Positions 50,628 through 61,774 of a DNA stretch of 64,000 nt are shown here, one piece after another (position 1 is the stretch's first letter; each line of letters starts with the position of its first letter). Where the stretch lies: NCBI GenBank assembly GCA_916610825.1, contig OU744450.1:806001-870000 (forward strand), read 5' to 3'. The position numbers were made by a program, and so were the translations under genes. The notes under the pieces were generated by a model that was not told the origin of the DNA, made no database searches, and saw only the letters and a list, made by a program, of their open reading frames with translations. This DNA comes from Haliclystus octoradiatus (Eukaryota; Cnidaria; Staurozoa; Stauromedusae; Haliclystidae).

Positions 50628-50838
50628 CTCAGCCAAGAAGCTGCCTTCAAATAATAACATGTAATGCATTTGAGTTTGTTTCATTAGTTCCATTTCTAAA
50701 GTTATATGTTATTTCCGTAGTTCAAATTGATAAACAAAAATATAGAACAATCAGATGACCTTATGATGCTATATCAATATATCTGAGAACAATATAATTA
50801 TCATATATAACAAAAGAAGTGAGGTGTCTATTTTACAA

Positions 50839-51655
50839 CAGAGGAACACAGCTAAAGTGTGGGTGTTATGATTAAAAACATGTAGTCAATACCTTTTTCA
50901 GAAGCTAGATAGAAATTGTGATCATATAATCTTGAAAAAACAGTTATACTACACATGAAATAAGAGACAAAGATCATCATGAAATATAATCGTACTTTTG
51001 AAAGGATTGCCATTAATTGCTAATTGAAAAGTCCAACCAATAAGTTGCCTTTAATACCATCTAAATTATAGCAATAGCATAGTGATTTTACTTAAAGGGT
51101 TCATACATAATAATACGTACAGTACTATACAACTAATTTAATAAATAACTAAGTATAAACAAATAAGTCAAATGCTACACAATTTGATACTAGTTTCACG
51201 CTTTATGCGATCCTCAGAAGGTTAAAAACTATATGTTAACTAAGAGTTAAATAATTAAATAGAAATAAGATGTATTTACATGCGTAGTATATAATAATAA
51301 ATTCAAGCAAAAAATTAATTATAGTGAGTCTAAACTCAGATACACATTGTAAATGGAAGTGCTCAATATTGGGTAGAACAGTGCATTATAGAATAAACGA
51401 CAAAGATGATGCACTCGCACGACTTTCACGCTCGATATTCTCAGACAGCAAATTAGATTACCGTCTGAAGAACGTTACATTCGAGTAAAGGAAGAGTATT
51501 TTGCTTCATCTTTGTCTTTTATTCCATTTGTAGTATAAATTAACATTTTCAAAATTATATGATAATAATAATTTGTATATAATTTCTAAAAAAGATATCC
51601 ATTGCATGTTTTAATCAGAACAACGACACTTTAGTTAAATTAGTGTCCCTCTGCA
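50839..51655. other. Unique spacer at the centre of the inverted duplication
   Basis: About 817 bp between the innermost matching blocks. AT-rich, with no reading frame or element recognised; it separates the head-to-head Tbx6-related B and C units. Confidence 0.7.
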
Positions 51656-51900
51656 TTGTAAAATAGACACCTCACTTCTTTTGTTATATATGATAATTAT
51701 ATTGTTCTCAGATATATTGATATAGCATCATAAGGTCATCTAATTGTTCTATATTTTTGTTTATCAATTTGAACTACGGAAATAACATATAACTTTAGAA
51801 ATGGAACTAATGACACAAACTCATAATACATGCACATTTTAATATTTGAAGGCAGCTTCTTTGCTAAGCCAATGTGATGATACTGTATATAAATTATCTT

Positions 51901-51922
51901 TATGTATGTATGTATGTATGTA
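51901..51922. repeat. (TATG)n microsatellite
   Basis: Five TATG units plus a partial unit within the arm-specific insertion of the right palindrome arm. Confidence 0.9.
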
Positions 51923-52263
51923 TCTTATTTTGTCAACAATGGTGACAGGCAAATACAGGGAAACTTATGCCTCCCCCTTATGTAAAGCCATTAAAAAAAT
52001 TAAAACAGGTTATTAAGATAAAAGTTTTACAAACAAAATTGCTACTCAAATATTTACAAGGCATTTAGAACTATCTAGGTAAGTTAAAAAGGTTGCAACT
52101 AGGCTTGCTAAATGGGCTTTACTATTTAAAAACTCTATTTAATATACTACGAATTCCTTGCTAGACTTTAATATTAAATTGCGCTCATATTCTGAGAGTC
52201 TATATTACTTTATATCATTTTACTATATATATTTCTAAAGATATGTGTTAATTCCACAATGGT

Positions 52264-52371
52264 AACAATAGATGACTTTGCAATGCTAGTCATACATACG
52301 ATAACAATACATGGAAAAACAATAGGCGTAAGGTGCCTGTCTCCATTCCATGCAAATACAATAGTAACAAT
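52264..52371 (+). promoter_or_regulatory. Promoter-proximal AACAAT/octamer cluster of Tbx6-related C
   Basis: AACAAT at 52264-52269, 52303-52308, 52318-52323 and 52366-52371, plus the octamer ATGCAAAT at 52350-52357, 9 bp upstream of the last AACAAT. Order and spacing are the same as in copy B and nearly the same as in copy D. Confidence 0.55.
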
Positions 52372-52420
52372 ATCTAGGCGTTGATGAGAACATAATATAG
52401 AATCCTTCGCAGAATGTTTA

Positions 52421-52428
52421 TATAAATA
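52421..52428 (+). promoter_or_regulatory. TATA box of Tbx6-related C
   Basis: TATAAATA 74 bp upstream of the ATG at 52502, inside a ~300-bp promoter block shared by copies B, C and D. Confidence 0.7.
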
Positions 52429-52501
52429 GAGCAAGACCTTTAATGAATTATATCAAACATTTCTTCAGTGGATAGATCAACATTTCAATCTTATAATCAA
52501 C

Positions 52502-55052
52502 ATGAATAATTTACGCTGCAGTTACGATTCAAACGACGATGTTTTCTTGGAAGAAGGAAGTGGCTATAACATCGATCTAAGTGCAGATTATCACGGCCGT
52601 ATTTATTCTCCATGTCAAAGACTGTATCATCTTCCAATGCCTTCAGATGCATGTGGCTCTTATACCGCACCAAGACTTTATCATCAACCACTGCTTACAG
52701 ATACTTCAACATACCCGTCTACTGATTCTAATACCACAGAAAAAGAATCATTTATGTACGATGAAATAAATATGGGAATCAGTGAAACTGAATGCTATAA
52801 GCTGATGTCTGCAGAAGTGAATTTAGAAAGTCAAAGTTTATGGGAACAGTTTGATGAATGCGTTAATGAAATGATCATCGTTAAAAAGGGACGGTAAGTG
52901 GAATAAATAATACGAATCTCAAATTAAAAATGCAAAAGTTTAATAAGTTACGGGATATTTATTAGATCTCGCAAAGGGCGTTCTATATTTGATGTTAAGC
53001 AATTTAGTTCTAACATTACGATGTATATAAAGTTATACTTTTCTTTTATTTCCAGGAAAATGTTCCCTCAATTGGAGTACACTATTTCTGCTCTTGACCC
53101 AAAAGAAAAATACAACGTTTTGATAGAAATGACACAAATTGATGAGAAGCGTTATCGGTTCAGAAATGAAGAATGGAATAGTTTGGCCTACAGTAATTTA
53201 AATTCAAATTTCGGTGTAAAGTTGATCGAACACCCTGATTCGCCAAACACTGGTGCATTTTGGATGGAAAATGCTGTTAGCTTTGAGCGTATGAGATTGA
53301 GCAACTATCACGATGAAAATGTAAAGAATACCGTAAGTCTGATAAAATATCCATATTCTCTCGATTAAGAATTTAAACCTGTTCAAGGTGACCATTTATT
53401 TTCTGGTCAATCAACACAGGTTAATTTTTATACTTTTCATTTTTTAGATTACGATATCAGCAATGCACAGATATCTACCAAAGCTTCATATCGTCAAATC
53501 AAATTCTGAATTTCCAATTGAAGGAGTTACTTTCAAAACATTCGTCTTTCCAGAAACAAAATTCATTGCTGTAACAACATACCAAAACTCACAGGTATAT
53601 ACTTGATACTATATTAGAGTGCGGCTTGGATATAATATTACTTTACGATTAAGCTCTTTATAGAGTCCACCTGGCTATACCTCTCTATAGCTAGAAAACA
53701 ATAATATATTTTCTGCTTTTACAGTTTTTTTTACTTTATATTTGATTAATAATTAATAAATAGTAAGGTGAAGCTGTCTACACTTCACTTGCTTAAGTAT
53801 ATCGTATATATAGTGCTTTTATCGTAAATATACTAGAGCTCTATTAAATAAGTAAAGTGAGTAAGAATGTACGAAGTCGTGAAACTCGGATAATAATAAT
53901 ATATATTCATTTTCAGGTGATTCAGCTAAAAGTCAAACACAATCCATGCGCTAGCCGTTTCCGCGAGGATAACATAAACAAGAAATCTAAAAAGAGAAAA
54001 AGGATAACTCCAGAAAGGTATGTATTTCAGTATTTTGCTGTAACATATATTATGCATACATTACTAGATCAATGAGATTGGCTTGCTTACAGCTCTTAAC
54101 AGAACCATTTGAATTGTTCAAGACAGTGGGTGATAACGGGCCTGTCCACACACAGTGTGCAACATTGTTATATTAAATTATCAGCTTGAATATGAAAACA
54201 GAAATTAATACTTTTTGATAGTAAATTCATGCATGCTCTTTATTTAAATTTAGTTCGATACATAAAAATGACACCGAGAAGGAATTTAAGAAAGTAAAGA
54301 CAGAGAAAGACATTGAAACAGATCATTTAACTTTAAAAGGTTTGTGTAAATAATTTTGTTAGATTGCATCACGTCTTCCTATTTTCCACTCCGCAAACTA
54401 GAATTTACTTTGATTGATGGCATTGGAAATTAATCGTCATGAGTTCTTGCAATTGACATACACAATAGTTATATTATAATAATTATAATATTAAATTGTA
54501 ATATATTCGGCAACATATAAATTAAACGTTTATTATTTAAACGTTACTATGGCCGCAAATCATTACGATATGAAACTCCGAATTACGAAAACAACTTTTG
54601 GGTCTTGCTTTGTTTTCTATCTATGTCATGCTTTCTCTGTTTTATCTATATCGTTCAGCAGTATAATACACTCAATATAATTAATTTGTATTAGTATTAT
54701 TATTAATGTTTACTAATAATATAGAGATCAGAATTCTGCTATTGATATTCCACTTGTTCGTATTACAATTAATTAACATATCATTTTGTGTAATTACATT
54801 CCAGAATTAGATAATCAATTTGGTCAAAATACAAGATATGCATACAACATCACTGATTTTGATGAAAATTATTCAAATAAACTAGAACTACCGAGCAAAT
54901 ACATTGATGACGCATCATACAATTTCAATCACTATGGTAGCCAATTGATACCTGATGCACCATGGGAGTGGCCTGCTATTGCAAATACGTTTCTACCTCA
55001 GCCATCTTATTTGTCTAAAGTAAACAACTTCAACGAACATTCATATTATTAG
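52502..55052 (+). CDS. Tbx6-related T-box gene, copy C
   Basis: Exons: 52502-52893, 53056-53332, 53448-53594, 53917-54017, 54254-54339, 54805-55052. GT-AG borders, consistent phases, 416 aa. The T-box contains [99 protein letters not shown] and [15 protein letters not shown], followed by a basic KKSKKRKR. Exons 2 and 3 match copy D, while exons 4-6 and their introns match copy B, with exon 6 protein identical to B. Exon 1 has private changes (PCQRL, LLTD, STDS). The last exon contains PWEWP, also present in B but not in D. It probably acts as a muscle/mesenchyme regulator like other ascidian Tbx6-related genes (family knowledge); which named paralogue it is cannot be decided here. Confidence 0.9.
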
Positions 55053-56100
55053 AAAATATTTTATATTGTTAGACATATATCAAATGAAATTAATTGATGT
55101 ACATACTATATACATATTTTATACACTGATAACAATATGGTTGAAATATATAGACTACCTTACCTACATACATTACCTACAGTCGAAGCAGAGTACTAAT
55201 ACAGTAATGCTATTATCACATAGATGTTGTAACTTGTTGATGAAGATATCAAATATATTAACACACAACATTGAATATACACTTTTTTATTTTAGTAACT
55301 GATAAAAATACATTGAAAAGATATTATACAACTAAGAACCTTGTGGGACGCAAATAGGTAGCTGTTGTTAACTATTTTTCATAATACACTATTCAAAAAC
55401 TGTTCGATTCAGTAATGTAATTTTTGAACCATTAATGAAATTATTTATTAAATTCAATAACAAAACTCACACTTCCGATGGTAAAAACTATTTAATATCG
55501 CCCCAGTCTTTTTTACAAGCGATTCTTGACCTTTCTTTGTCAGCCTTGTTAGCTCATTGTAGTCCTCGCGTAGGCTAACTCCGTTACCCTGTGTGACTCT
55601 GTATGACTATACGTTAGACTTTCAGCACAACATTTGTCGCGACTCTCACTTTCATGGGATAGAGGGTCTCTTGTCTAGCCCCAGCAAAACATGGTCTTTT
55701 ATGTACGACCAGAATAAAAGATGGACCGAAAGAGCTTGTTTGACTATAAGGATATATACAAATTAATTATATTTAAGATATTTTGATAAGTCTTCAGATT
55801 TAATAGTTTGAACAATTGCACATATTTTTTTTTACATTTTTACTTTTCATGAGAGACGTAAAATCAAATCCAAATTCTGAATAGTATTAGTACAGAAGAT
55901 TCCAGAAACGTTGAAAATCAAAATAAAATTTGAAAACTGAAATTCTAATCAGATATCATTGTAAAATTTCTTTAATCTGCTACATTGTTGGCGACCACTA
56001 CAAATATCAAGGGGCTTTGACACAGACTTTTTGGCCTTTCTTTGTTACAAACATGCAATTCTATTCGGACACGTTGGGTAAATCAAAACAGCGATCCATT
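55053..56100. other. 3' flank of Tbx6-related C
   Basis: Mostly palindrome-arm sequence matching the 3' flank of copy B (to about 55540, then 55790-56035). The segment 55540-55790 is specific to this arm. No gene was recognised. Confidence 0.5.
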
Positions 56101-56109
56101 AGATGGAAT

Positions 56110-56285
56110 ATTTACTGAAAAGTAGTTGGCTGTTTCCTTTCGAAATGTATCAACTCGACGTGTAGCAATCTCTCGATCAGTGATACTGTTTTTGTCTATA
56201 TTGTAATTATGTTTGTAACTATTTTAATTTTATTATGTATGAGCCCTTTGAAAAAAACTCAAACGGCTTAAAGGCTTCTCAATAA

Positions 56286-56324
<39 letters not shown>
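56110..56324 (+). mobile_element. Possible LINE 3' tail ending in (ATG)13
   Basis: A non-coding stretch ending TATGTATGAGCCC..CTCAAACGGCTT..AATAAATG, followed by thirteen uninterrupted ATG units at 56286-56324. An AATAAA-like end joined to a short tandem tail is typical of 5'-truncated non-LTR retrotransposons. No reverse-transcriptase remnant is visible and no target-site duplication was established, so the assignment is weak. The microsatellite itself is certain. Confidence 0.35.
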
Positions 56325-56326
<2 letters not shown>

Positions 56327-56504
56327 TGATAATCGAAGTATATGTTCTATGAATGAAGATTAATTGGAATTAATACTGAAATAGCATAATGATACATGCT
56401 CTAATTCAATAAAACAGAATTTACATCGTATTATATTACTTTGGATAAAAATAATCTGTTGAGTACATGTTTGGCTGGTCTATATTTCTAAACCTTGTTC
56501 TAAA

Positions 56505-56640
56505 CATTTTGTGTTAATTCCGTGGCTATTTTGATAAACAGAGATACAGAAATATGCTGTAACAATAGATGACACTGCAATGCTACCAATATATCTGAGA
56601 ACAATGGAACAGATAACAATAGGCGTAATTAAGGTGTTTT
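56505..56640 (+). promoter_or_regulatory. Orphan copy of the Tbx6-related promoter block
   Basis: Diverged match to the B/C/D promoter. Shared words in order: TGTTAATTCC, GTAACAATAGATGAC, CTGCAATGCTA, GAACAATGGAA and AACAATAGGCGTAA, then the match fades. AACAAT occurs at 56561-56566, 56600-56605 and 56615-56620. No TATA box or T-box exon follows before the intact D promoter at about 58003. It could be the remnant of a lost gene copy or a retained upstream enhancer of D. Confidence 0.6.
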
Positions 56641-56649
56641 ACTATACAA

Positions 56650-58000
56650 AACACTGCAGAGGAACACCTTCGAAATAGGCGTGTCTCGATGAATGAACTC
56701 ACAATGTATTTATTACTTTTTTTAAATATTTTCTACATATCCCATAACTTAATCATACAATTAATTTGAGGTAACGTTTTAAATTACTTTCAACATTATA
56801 AATCAAAAAGGGTACGATCCAGTCTCATTTTAAATTACGCTTAATTAAGTTATCTAATTATAACACATGCGAATAATGCATGATCCTCAAAGCTAGACAC
56901 GTATAAACATATAAAGATAATTTTTACTGAAAATTAATCAATATAATCAGTAACTAATTAATGTACCATTTTGGAAGCTCTAAAGCGATATAGAGCCTTT
57001 ACAATATAGATGGTTGGTTGTTTGGTTGTTGGCATTCGACGTGCAAATTGAAATATATTCAGCGAAATTTCGATCAAGTCTCTGGATTAAGACAATAGTA
57101 GTGGTCTTGAAAATAAAAACAATATATGCTTGGAAATAGCTATTAAAAGTTTTGAAGTTGAATATTTGGTCTAACAGGAACATTCTTGATTAAACTTATT
57201 AATTTTTTGTTTTCATAATGATATTTTAGTACATAAAAGCCTCCATAGTATAACTATTAGTTTGAAATATACGCTTCAAAATATACTTCATTATTTTGGA
57301 TTGGGGTAGTATTACTGTACCGATGTACCATATCCAATTATACTCTTGTAGTCCTTGGACGGATTTAGTATTACTGTCGTACAGTCGTACCAAGTACAAA
57401 TGGGGGGTATGTGTGTACCGATGGTAGTTATAACTAGACGAGAAAGAGAATGTCTACCGCATGAATCGAACGCGTTATTTGTTTGACGTGGCTGATTAAG
57501 TTGTTATAATGATATCTTGGATAAAAAAATAACTTTTTTGGTTATGATTACAATGAGAATTTTGAGTTTAATTAAATCAATAATTATGGTTTTAAATTTG
57601 ACCCAGCATCGTCTCTGATATTTAAATTACAATTGCGGATTTAAAGAAGTGATGACAGGTTTCCAAGGGCAATTCAAAGTTCATAATTAACATAAAAATG
57701 TTTACAATGATGTCGAGAAGATTTCCCGCTAGTTGTTTTACTTTTATTGAGTAGCACGCAAGCAGCAAATTTACTCCGCAGTTTTTATTTTTTTGTATAA
57801 GTATGTAAATTATTAATTTATTTCTAAAATATACGCTTATGCTTCTCAGTGAAATTTAAATATAACTTGGTATGTTCGAATCTAAGGTCTCTTATACACA
57901 AACCATTTTCATAAAGCATCAAATTAATTAATATGACTTAACTGTACATGATAGCTGCGTGTAAGTTGAGTACTATACATTTGATATCAGTCCAGAGATA
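56650..58000. other. Intergenic sequence upstream of Tbx6-related D
   Basis: AT-rich, no coding exon recognised. Contains a near-repeated phrase with TTAGTATTACTG / TAGTATTACTGT at about 57307-57380. Confidence 0.45.
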
Positions 58001-58002
58001 CA

Positions 58003-58208
58003 TTTCTAAAGATATGTGTTAATTCCCAGAAGCAGAAGAATGGAACAATAGATGACTTTGCAGTGCTAGTCATACATATGAGAACAATACATGGAAAGAC
58101 AATAGGCGTAAGGTGCCTGTCTCCATTCCATGCAAATACAATAGTAACAATATCTAGGCGTTGATGAGAACATAATATAGAATCCTTCGCAGAATGTTTA
58201 TATAAATA
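58003..58208 (+). promoter_or_regulatory. Promoter block of Tbx6-related D with TATA box
   Basis: Homology with copy C begins at about 58003 (TTCTAAAGATATGTGTTAATTCC). AACAAT occurs at 58044-58049, 58083-58088 and 58146-58151; the third site of B and C has become GACAAT here. The octamer ATGCAAAT is at 58130-58137 and TATAAATA at 58201-58208, 74 bp before the ATG. A short insertion lies just upstream of the first AACAAT. Confidence 0.6.
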
Positions 58209-58281
58209 GAGCAAGACCTTTAATGAATTATATCAAACATTTCTTCAGTGGATAGATCAACATTTCAATCTTATAATCAAC

Positions 58282-60874
58282 ATGAATAATTTACGCTGCA
58301 GTTACGATTCAAACGACGATGTTTTCTTGGAAGAAGGAAGTGGCTATAACATCGATCTAAGTGCAGATTATCACGGCCGTATTTATTCTCAATGTCAACG
58401 ACTGTATCATCTTCCAATGCCTTCAGATGCATGTGGCTCTTATACCGCACCAAGACTTTATCATCAACCACTGCCTACAGATACCTCAACATACCCGTCT
58501 ACTGCTTCTAATACCACAGAAAAAGAATCATTTATGTACGATGAAATGAATATGGGAATCAGTGAAACTGAATGCTATAAGCCGATGTCTGCAGAAGTGA
58601 ATTTAGAAAGTCGAAGTTTATGGGAACAGTTTGATAAATGCGTTAATGAAATGATCATCGTTAAAAAGGGACGGTAAGTGGAATAAATAATACGAATCTC
58701 AAATTAAAAATGCAAAAGTTTAATAAGTTACGGGATATTTATTAGATCTCGCAAAGGGCGTTCTATATTTGATGTTAAGCAATTTAGTTCTAACATAACG
58801 ATGTAGATAGTTATACTTTTCTTTTATTTCCAGGAAAATGTTCCCTCAATTGGAGTACACTATTTCTGCTCTTGACCCAAAAGAAAAATACAACGTTTTG
58901 ATAGAAATGACACAAATTGATGAGAAGCGTTATCGGTTCAGAAATGAAGAATGGAATAGTTTGGCCTACAGTAATTTAAATTCAAATTTCGGTGTAAAGT
59001 TGATCGAACACCCTGATTCGCCAAACACTGGTGCATTTTGGATGGAAAATGCTGTTAGTTTTGAACGTATGAGATTGAGCAACTATTACGATGAAGATGT
59101 AAAGAATACTGTAAGTCTGATAAAATATCCATATTCTCTCGATTAAGAATTTAAACCTGTTCAAGGTGACCATTTATATTCTGGTCAATCAACACAGGTT
59201 AATTTTTATACTTTTCATTTTTTAGATTACGATATTAGCAATGCACAGATATCTACCAAAGCTTCATATCGTCAAATCAAATTCTGAATTTCCAATTGAA
59301 GGAGTTACTTTCAAAACATTCGCCTTTCCAGAAACAAAATTCATCGCTGTAACAACATACCAAAACTCACAGGTATATACTTGATACTATATTAGAGTGC
59401 GGCTTGGATATAATATTACTTTACGATCAACCTCTTTATAGAGTCCACCTGGCTATAGTGACCAACTCTTGAAAATATCGTTATTTTGGTTTTTCTGCAT
59501 TCTTATGCGGTCCTAGCTTATATTTTAATAATTAACGGAGTAAACTCATAATCTTCGATTCACTATTTATGAATAATAATAATTTATTGACTACTGAACT
59601 AAAGTCAACATCACCTATTATTCTTATTATATTTGATTAATAATTTGTATAATTATTTTCAGGTGATTCAGTTAAAAGTCAAACACAATCCATGCGCTAG
59701 CCGTTTCCGCGAAGATAACATAAACAACAAATCTAAAAAGAGAAAAAGGATAACTCTAGAAAGGTATGTATATATTAATAAGTTAGCTAGTTGTTTCTCG
59801 TTTCATTGGGTAGGCCTAATAATATACGCTAGCATGACTGCAATGTTGCATGGTATTGTCAATAAAACTGTTGTATCCAGGGCAACAGTAGTTTGCATAG
59901 TATGCTATTCCCTGTTATACCAATTGGCTTGAAATAGTTTAAATTACTTCTAGCTATTTACACTGTTTAGACACGTAGATGAAAATTCGAAACTTAAATA
60001 AGATTTAATGGGATTAACAGACAAAATTGAAAAATACAACTAAACTATTATCTATTTCAGATTGATGGACACAAATCAAATCAAGGAAGAAAACAATTAT
60101 AAGAAAATTAAAATGGAGGAATTTGATCTATCAGAAATGGCTTTAAAAGGTATGTCATTGTTTCTATATAACTAAAATATTTCTTGTTATTTGAATTAAT
60201 GGATTGACGCTAAATGTTTGCCAAGCTCAATTTGAGGCAGCGGTTCAAGCAGTCACAATAATAATTGAAATATTCTTTTTGTAATAATTTCATATCATGA
60301 TGGTAATTTGCGATAAAAATTTCCATCATGATATTAATGTCAAGTAGCCTACATATCTATTTTTTACTTGTAATAATTTCATTCTAAAAATCATTGATTT
60401 TTCTGCAGTCGTGAATAACTGACTATGTTTTTACTGTTTGGAATGTTTTGCAGTGGCTAGGCTACCCCAGCCAGTTCCTATTCCGACATATTCTTCATAA
60501 ATTATGATAATTTATTTTACCATTCATCGATGACACTACTAACTGCACATTAGACATATCTTTGCATAATTAATTAATAATTAATTTTGTGTAATTACTT
60601 TCCAGAATTAGATAATCAATTTGGTCAAAATACAAGATATGCATACAACATCATTGATTTTGATGAGAATTATTCAAATAAACTAGAACTACCGAGCAAA
60701 TACATTGATGAAACACCATATAATTACAATCACTATGGTAACCAATTGATACCTGATGCATCACGGGAATGGCCTTCTAATGCAAACATGTTTCTACCTC
60801 AGCCATCTTATTTGTCTCAAGTAAATAATTACAACGAACCTTCATATTTTCAGATCTCATTACCTAGTCCTTAG
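58282..60874 (+). CDS. Tbx6-related T-box gene, copy D
   Basis: Exons: 58282-58673, 58834-59110, 59226-59372, 59663-59763, 60061-60149, 60606-60874. GT-AG borders, consistent phases, 424 aa. From the promoter to intron 3 it is nearly identical to copy C (exon 1 closer to B). Beyond about 59457 the introns are unrelated. Exon 4 remains very similar. Exon 5 is clearly different (MDTNQIKEENNYKKIKMEEF). Exon 6 is diverged and longer, ending FQISLPSP. The T-box and basic KKRKR motif are as in B and C. The C-terminal PWEWP of B and C is SREWP here. An AATAAA lies at 60962-60967. This sharp change of similarity inside the gene indicates partial duplication or gene conversion. Confidence 0.9.
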
Positions 60875-61774
60875 AAATTAGACAATTTCTGCTAGACAAT
60901 TATTAATTATGAAATTATTTGTGTAAATATGTATAAAAATATGGGTATGTTGTAAAGAGCAAATAAATAGTCATGTGATATATAGATATAAAAAATAGAA
61001 TTATCTACTTGGATAATATATCAATTTTCAAAAGAATCAAGTTAATACATTTTTGATGTTATCAGACAGCTATGACCTTCTTCAATTATATTTAGGGAGT
61101 TGGGGAACGGTTAGGATTTTCGATAGAGTGAAACAGCAAATATTTTAACCGAGAAATAAATATTTTATATAAAAACAACTTTTTCAAATGAAATTGGTAA
61201 AAGTACAACACCAACAAATTTTATTTTGCTATATAGAAGAAATTATTTGTCTTCTTAAGTTCATAAAGTACATTTTCAGAAAAACTAAACAGATGATTTC
61301 TACAAAATTTGTAGAATTGGGCGACTATATGACATGCATGAAACGCCAATTTAATTATTAAATTCAAGTGAAGTTAATTTGGCAATGCAATGCTGAGCCC
61401 TGAATATGAATAATTTAAAATATGATATGCATTCTTCTTAGTCATTTTAAATATTTATAAAATTAAGAACAATGAATATGATTGCTAATTGATTGTTTAA
61501 ATCGCATTTACTCAAGACTGCAGTGTATTCAAATTTCTCAAATTAACAAGTGTGTTATGATTTACTTCACGGTTTTTTATTACATGTTTTATGACTGCAT
61601 GAGGATCGCATAACGTCGTAAATCATATGTTGCTACCTCTTTTGGATAAAACACCCAATTTTACAGGTCTCCCATTATTTTATACAATTTAACACTTTTT
61701 GGATGTAAAAATGTCAGCATACTTACATCATGATCGAAAAATCAAAAAGCTCACATTTATATTTAGCAAATACC
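60875..61774. other. Intergenic sequence between Tbx6-related D and the TMEM177-like gene
   Basis: Contains the D polyadenylation signal AATAAA (60962-60967) and the 3' flank of the convergent TMEM177-like gene; a TTTATT (AATAAA on the - strand) lies at 61576-61581. Nothing else recognised. Confidence 0.5.

Larger units (their letters stand above)
45655..50838. repeat. Left arm of a ~10.4-kb inverted duplication (palindrome)
   Basis: Its reverse complement matches 51656-56035. Colinear blocks are: 45655-46010 with 55790-56035, 46650-49950 with 52090-55540, and 50632-50838 with 51656-51870. The middle block carries the whole Tbx6-related B gene including introns and both flanks. The gaps between blocks hold unrelated insertions: about 49950-50630 on this arm holds a dispersed repeat and a T-box relic. 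The innermost block joins at CTATTTTACAA (50828-50838). Confidence 0.9.
51656..56035. repeat. Right arm of the ~10.4-kb inverted duplication
   Basis: Reverse-complement partner of 45655-50838 (blocks listed there). It carries Tbx6-related C and about 1 kb of 3' flank. The interval about 51870-52090, including a (TATG)n microsatellite at 51901-51922, has no match in the left arm. The outer end lies about 75 bp before a LINE-like tail at about 56110-56324. Confidence 0.9.
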
